5,687 bases of DNA from assembly GCA_021827465.1 (NCBI GenBank), contig JAKAVX010000195.1:1-5687 (forward strand), in the 5' to 3' direction. The notes under the pieces are model-generated. The model made no database searches, was not told the origin of the DNA, and worked only from the letters and a program-made list of their open reading frames with translations. The DNA is from Deltaproteobacteria bacterium. Its GTDB lineage: Bacteria; Desulfobacterota_B; Binatia; Binatales; Binataceae. The position numbers and the translations under genes are program-made. Positions 5,072 through 5,687 of this stretch are shown one piece after another. Numbering within the stretch: position 1 is the stretch's first letter; every line of letters begins with the position of its first letter.

Positions 5072-5687
5072 CTAGCCGACCCGTTTGCGGCTTGCCGACG
5101 GCAGAATTCCCAACGCCTGTCGGTACTTCGCAACGGTGCGGCGCGCGATATTGATGGTTTCGTGCCGGAGCGTTTCCGCGATCGCCTGGTCGGAGAGCGG
5201 ATTTCCGGGTTGCTCGGCCGCGACCAGAACGCGGATCTTCTCCTTGACCGTCTCGGCGCTCACGTCCTCGCCGGTGGACGCCTTGACGCCGGAAGTGAAA
5301 AAGAATTTGAGTTCGAAAATCCCCTGCGGAGTGTGCGCGTACTTGTTGGCAGTGGCGCGGCTTATCGTCGATTCGTGCATCCCGATATCCTCGGCCACGT
5401 CCTTAAGGACCAAGGGCTTCAAATGGCTGATGCCGTGGTCGAAGAAGGCGCGCTGGAACTTCACGATCGATCGCGCGACCTTGTAGATGGTCTGCTGGCG
5501 CTGGTAAATCGACTTCACCAGCCATCTTGCCGAGCGCAGCCGCTCCTGCAGGTATTCGCGCGTCTCCGAGCCGACCTCGCCGTCGTTCATCACCCGCTGG
5601 TAGTAGCCCGCCAGGCGAAGCCGCGGCACCGCGCTCTGGTTGAGTGTGACCACGTAATCGTTGCCCATCTTGTGGATGAACACGTCG
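5072..5687 (-). CDS. rpoN: RNA polymerase sigma-54 factor, C-terminal part (5' truncated by window)
   Basis: About 204 C-terminal residues are present; the frame is open to the right edge, so the N-terminal activator-interacting region and part of the core-binding domain lie outside. The GTG near the edge (5681-5683) is an internal Val, not a start, because the preceding Asp and the following residues continue the family's PDV-type strand (DVFIHKMGNDYVVTLN). What remains is the end of the core-binding domain, the helix-turn-helix region (DVAEDIGMHESTISRA, about 95-110 of this segment) that contacts the -12 element, and the RpoN box ARRTVAKYRQ (5117-5146) that contacts the -24 element. The box differs from the usual form only in its last residue (Gln for Glu). 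Sigma-54 directs promoters that need enhancer-binding ATPases. The stop is 27 bp before hpf. Confidence 0.97.
   Translation of the reverse strand, partial: DVFIHKMGNDYVVTLNQSAVPRLRLAGYYQRVMNDGEVGSETREYLQERLRSARWLVKSIYQRQQTIYKVARSIVKFQRAFFDHGISHLKPLVLKDVAEDIGMHESTISRATANKYAHTPQGIFELKFFFTSGVKASTGEDVSAETVKEKIRVLVAAEQPGNPLSDQAIAETLRHETINIARRTVAKYRQALGILPSASRKRVG

Overview
The window is an ordinary-looking piece of a GC-rich Gram-negative-type chromosome. It holds six protein genes, two of them cut by the window edges. Five genes lie on the minus strand and one, a short-chain dehydrogenase, on the plus strand. The order rpoN-hpf-ptsN-rapZ is the classic proteobacterial sigma-54/nitrogen-PTS neighbourhood. 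An arginine-type RapZ P-loop, a basic N-terminal extension on HPF and the non-enterobacterial gene content suggest a deltaproteobacterium-like or related uncultured lineage rather than an enteric one. That placement is an inference; the sequence does not fix the taxon.

Right part (about 3000-5687), read on the minus strand from right to left. The C-terminal part of sigma-54 (rpoN) comes first, then 27 bp, then the ribosome hibernation factor gene hpf. A strong hairpin terminator follows (12-bp stem, UCCG loop). Next are ptsN (EIIA-Ntr) and, after 49 bp, rapZ. Known biology links these genes to nitrogen and carbon stress: sigma-54 programmes transcription, HPF idles ribosomes, EIIA-Ntr is a phosphorylation-state regulator and RapZ is a nucleotide- and amino-sugar-sensing regulator. 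The hairpin suggests that ptsN-rapZ is a separate, or attenuated, transcription unit. No npr (ptsO) gene follows rapZ.

Middle part (about 1395-2998). A TVP38/VTT-type membrane protein (minus) and a classical short-chain dehydrogenase (plus) diverge from a 113-bp intergenic region. This contains a good sigma-70-like promoter for the dehydrogenase and an 18-bp near-perfect palindrome over its predicted transcription start, which looks like an operator. The dehydrogenase and rapZ converge tail to tail with only 20 bp between them.

Left part (1-1394). This is the most unusual gene: a ClpX-type C4 zinc finger at the N terminus, a roughly 240-residue middle region, and a classic AAA ATPase domain. 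It runs off the window at its C terminus. No CRISPR array, tRNA, rRNA, insertion sequence or phage gene was seen. I found no clear multi-gene novel system; the points worth following up are the AAA protein, the hpf extension and terminator, and the dehydrogenase operator.
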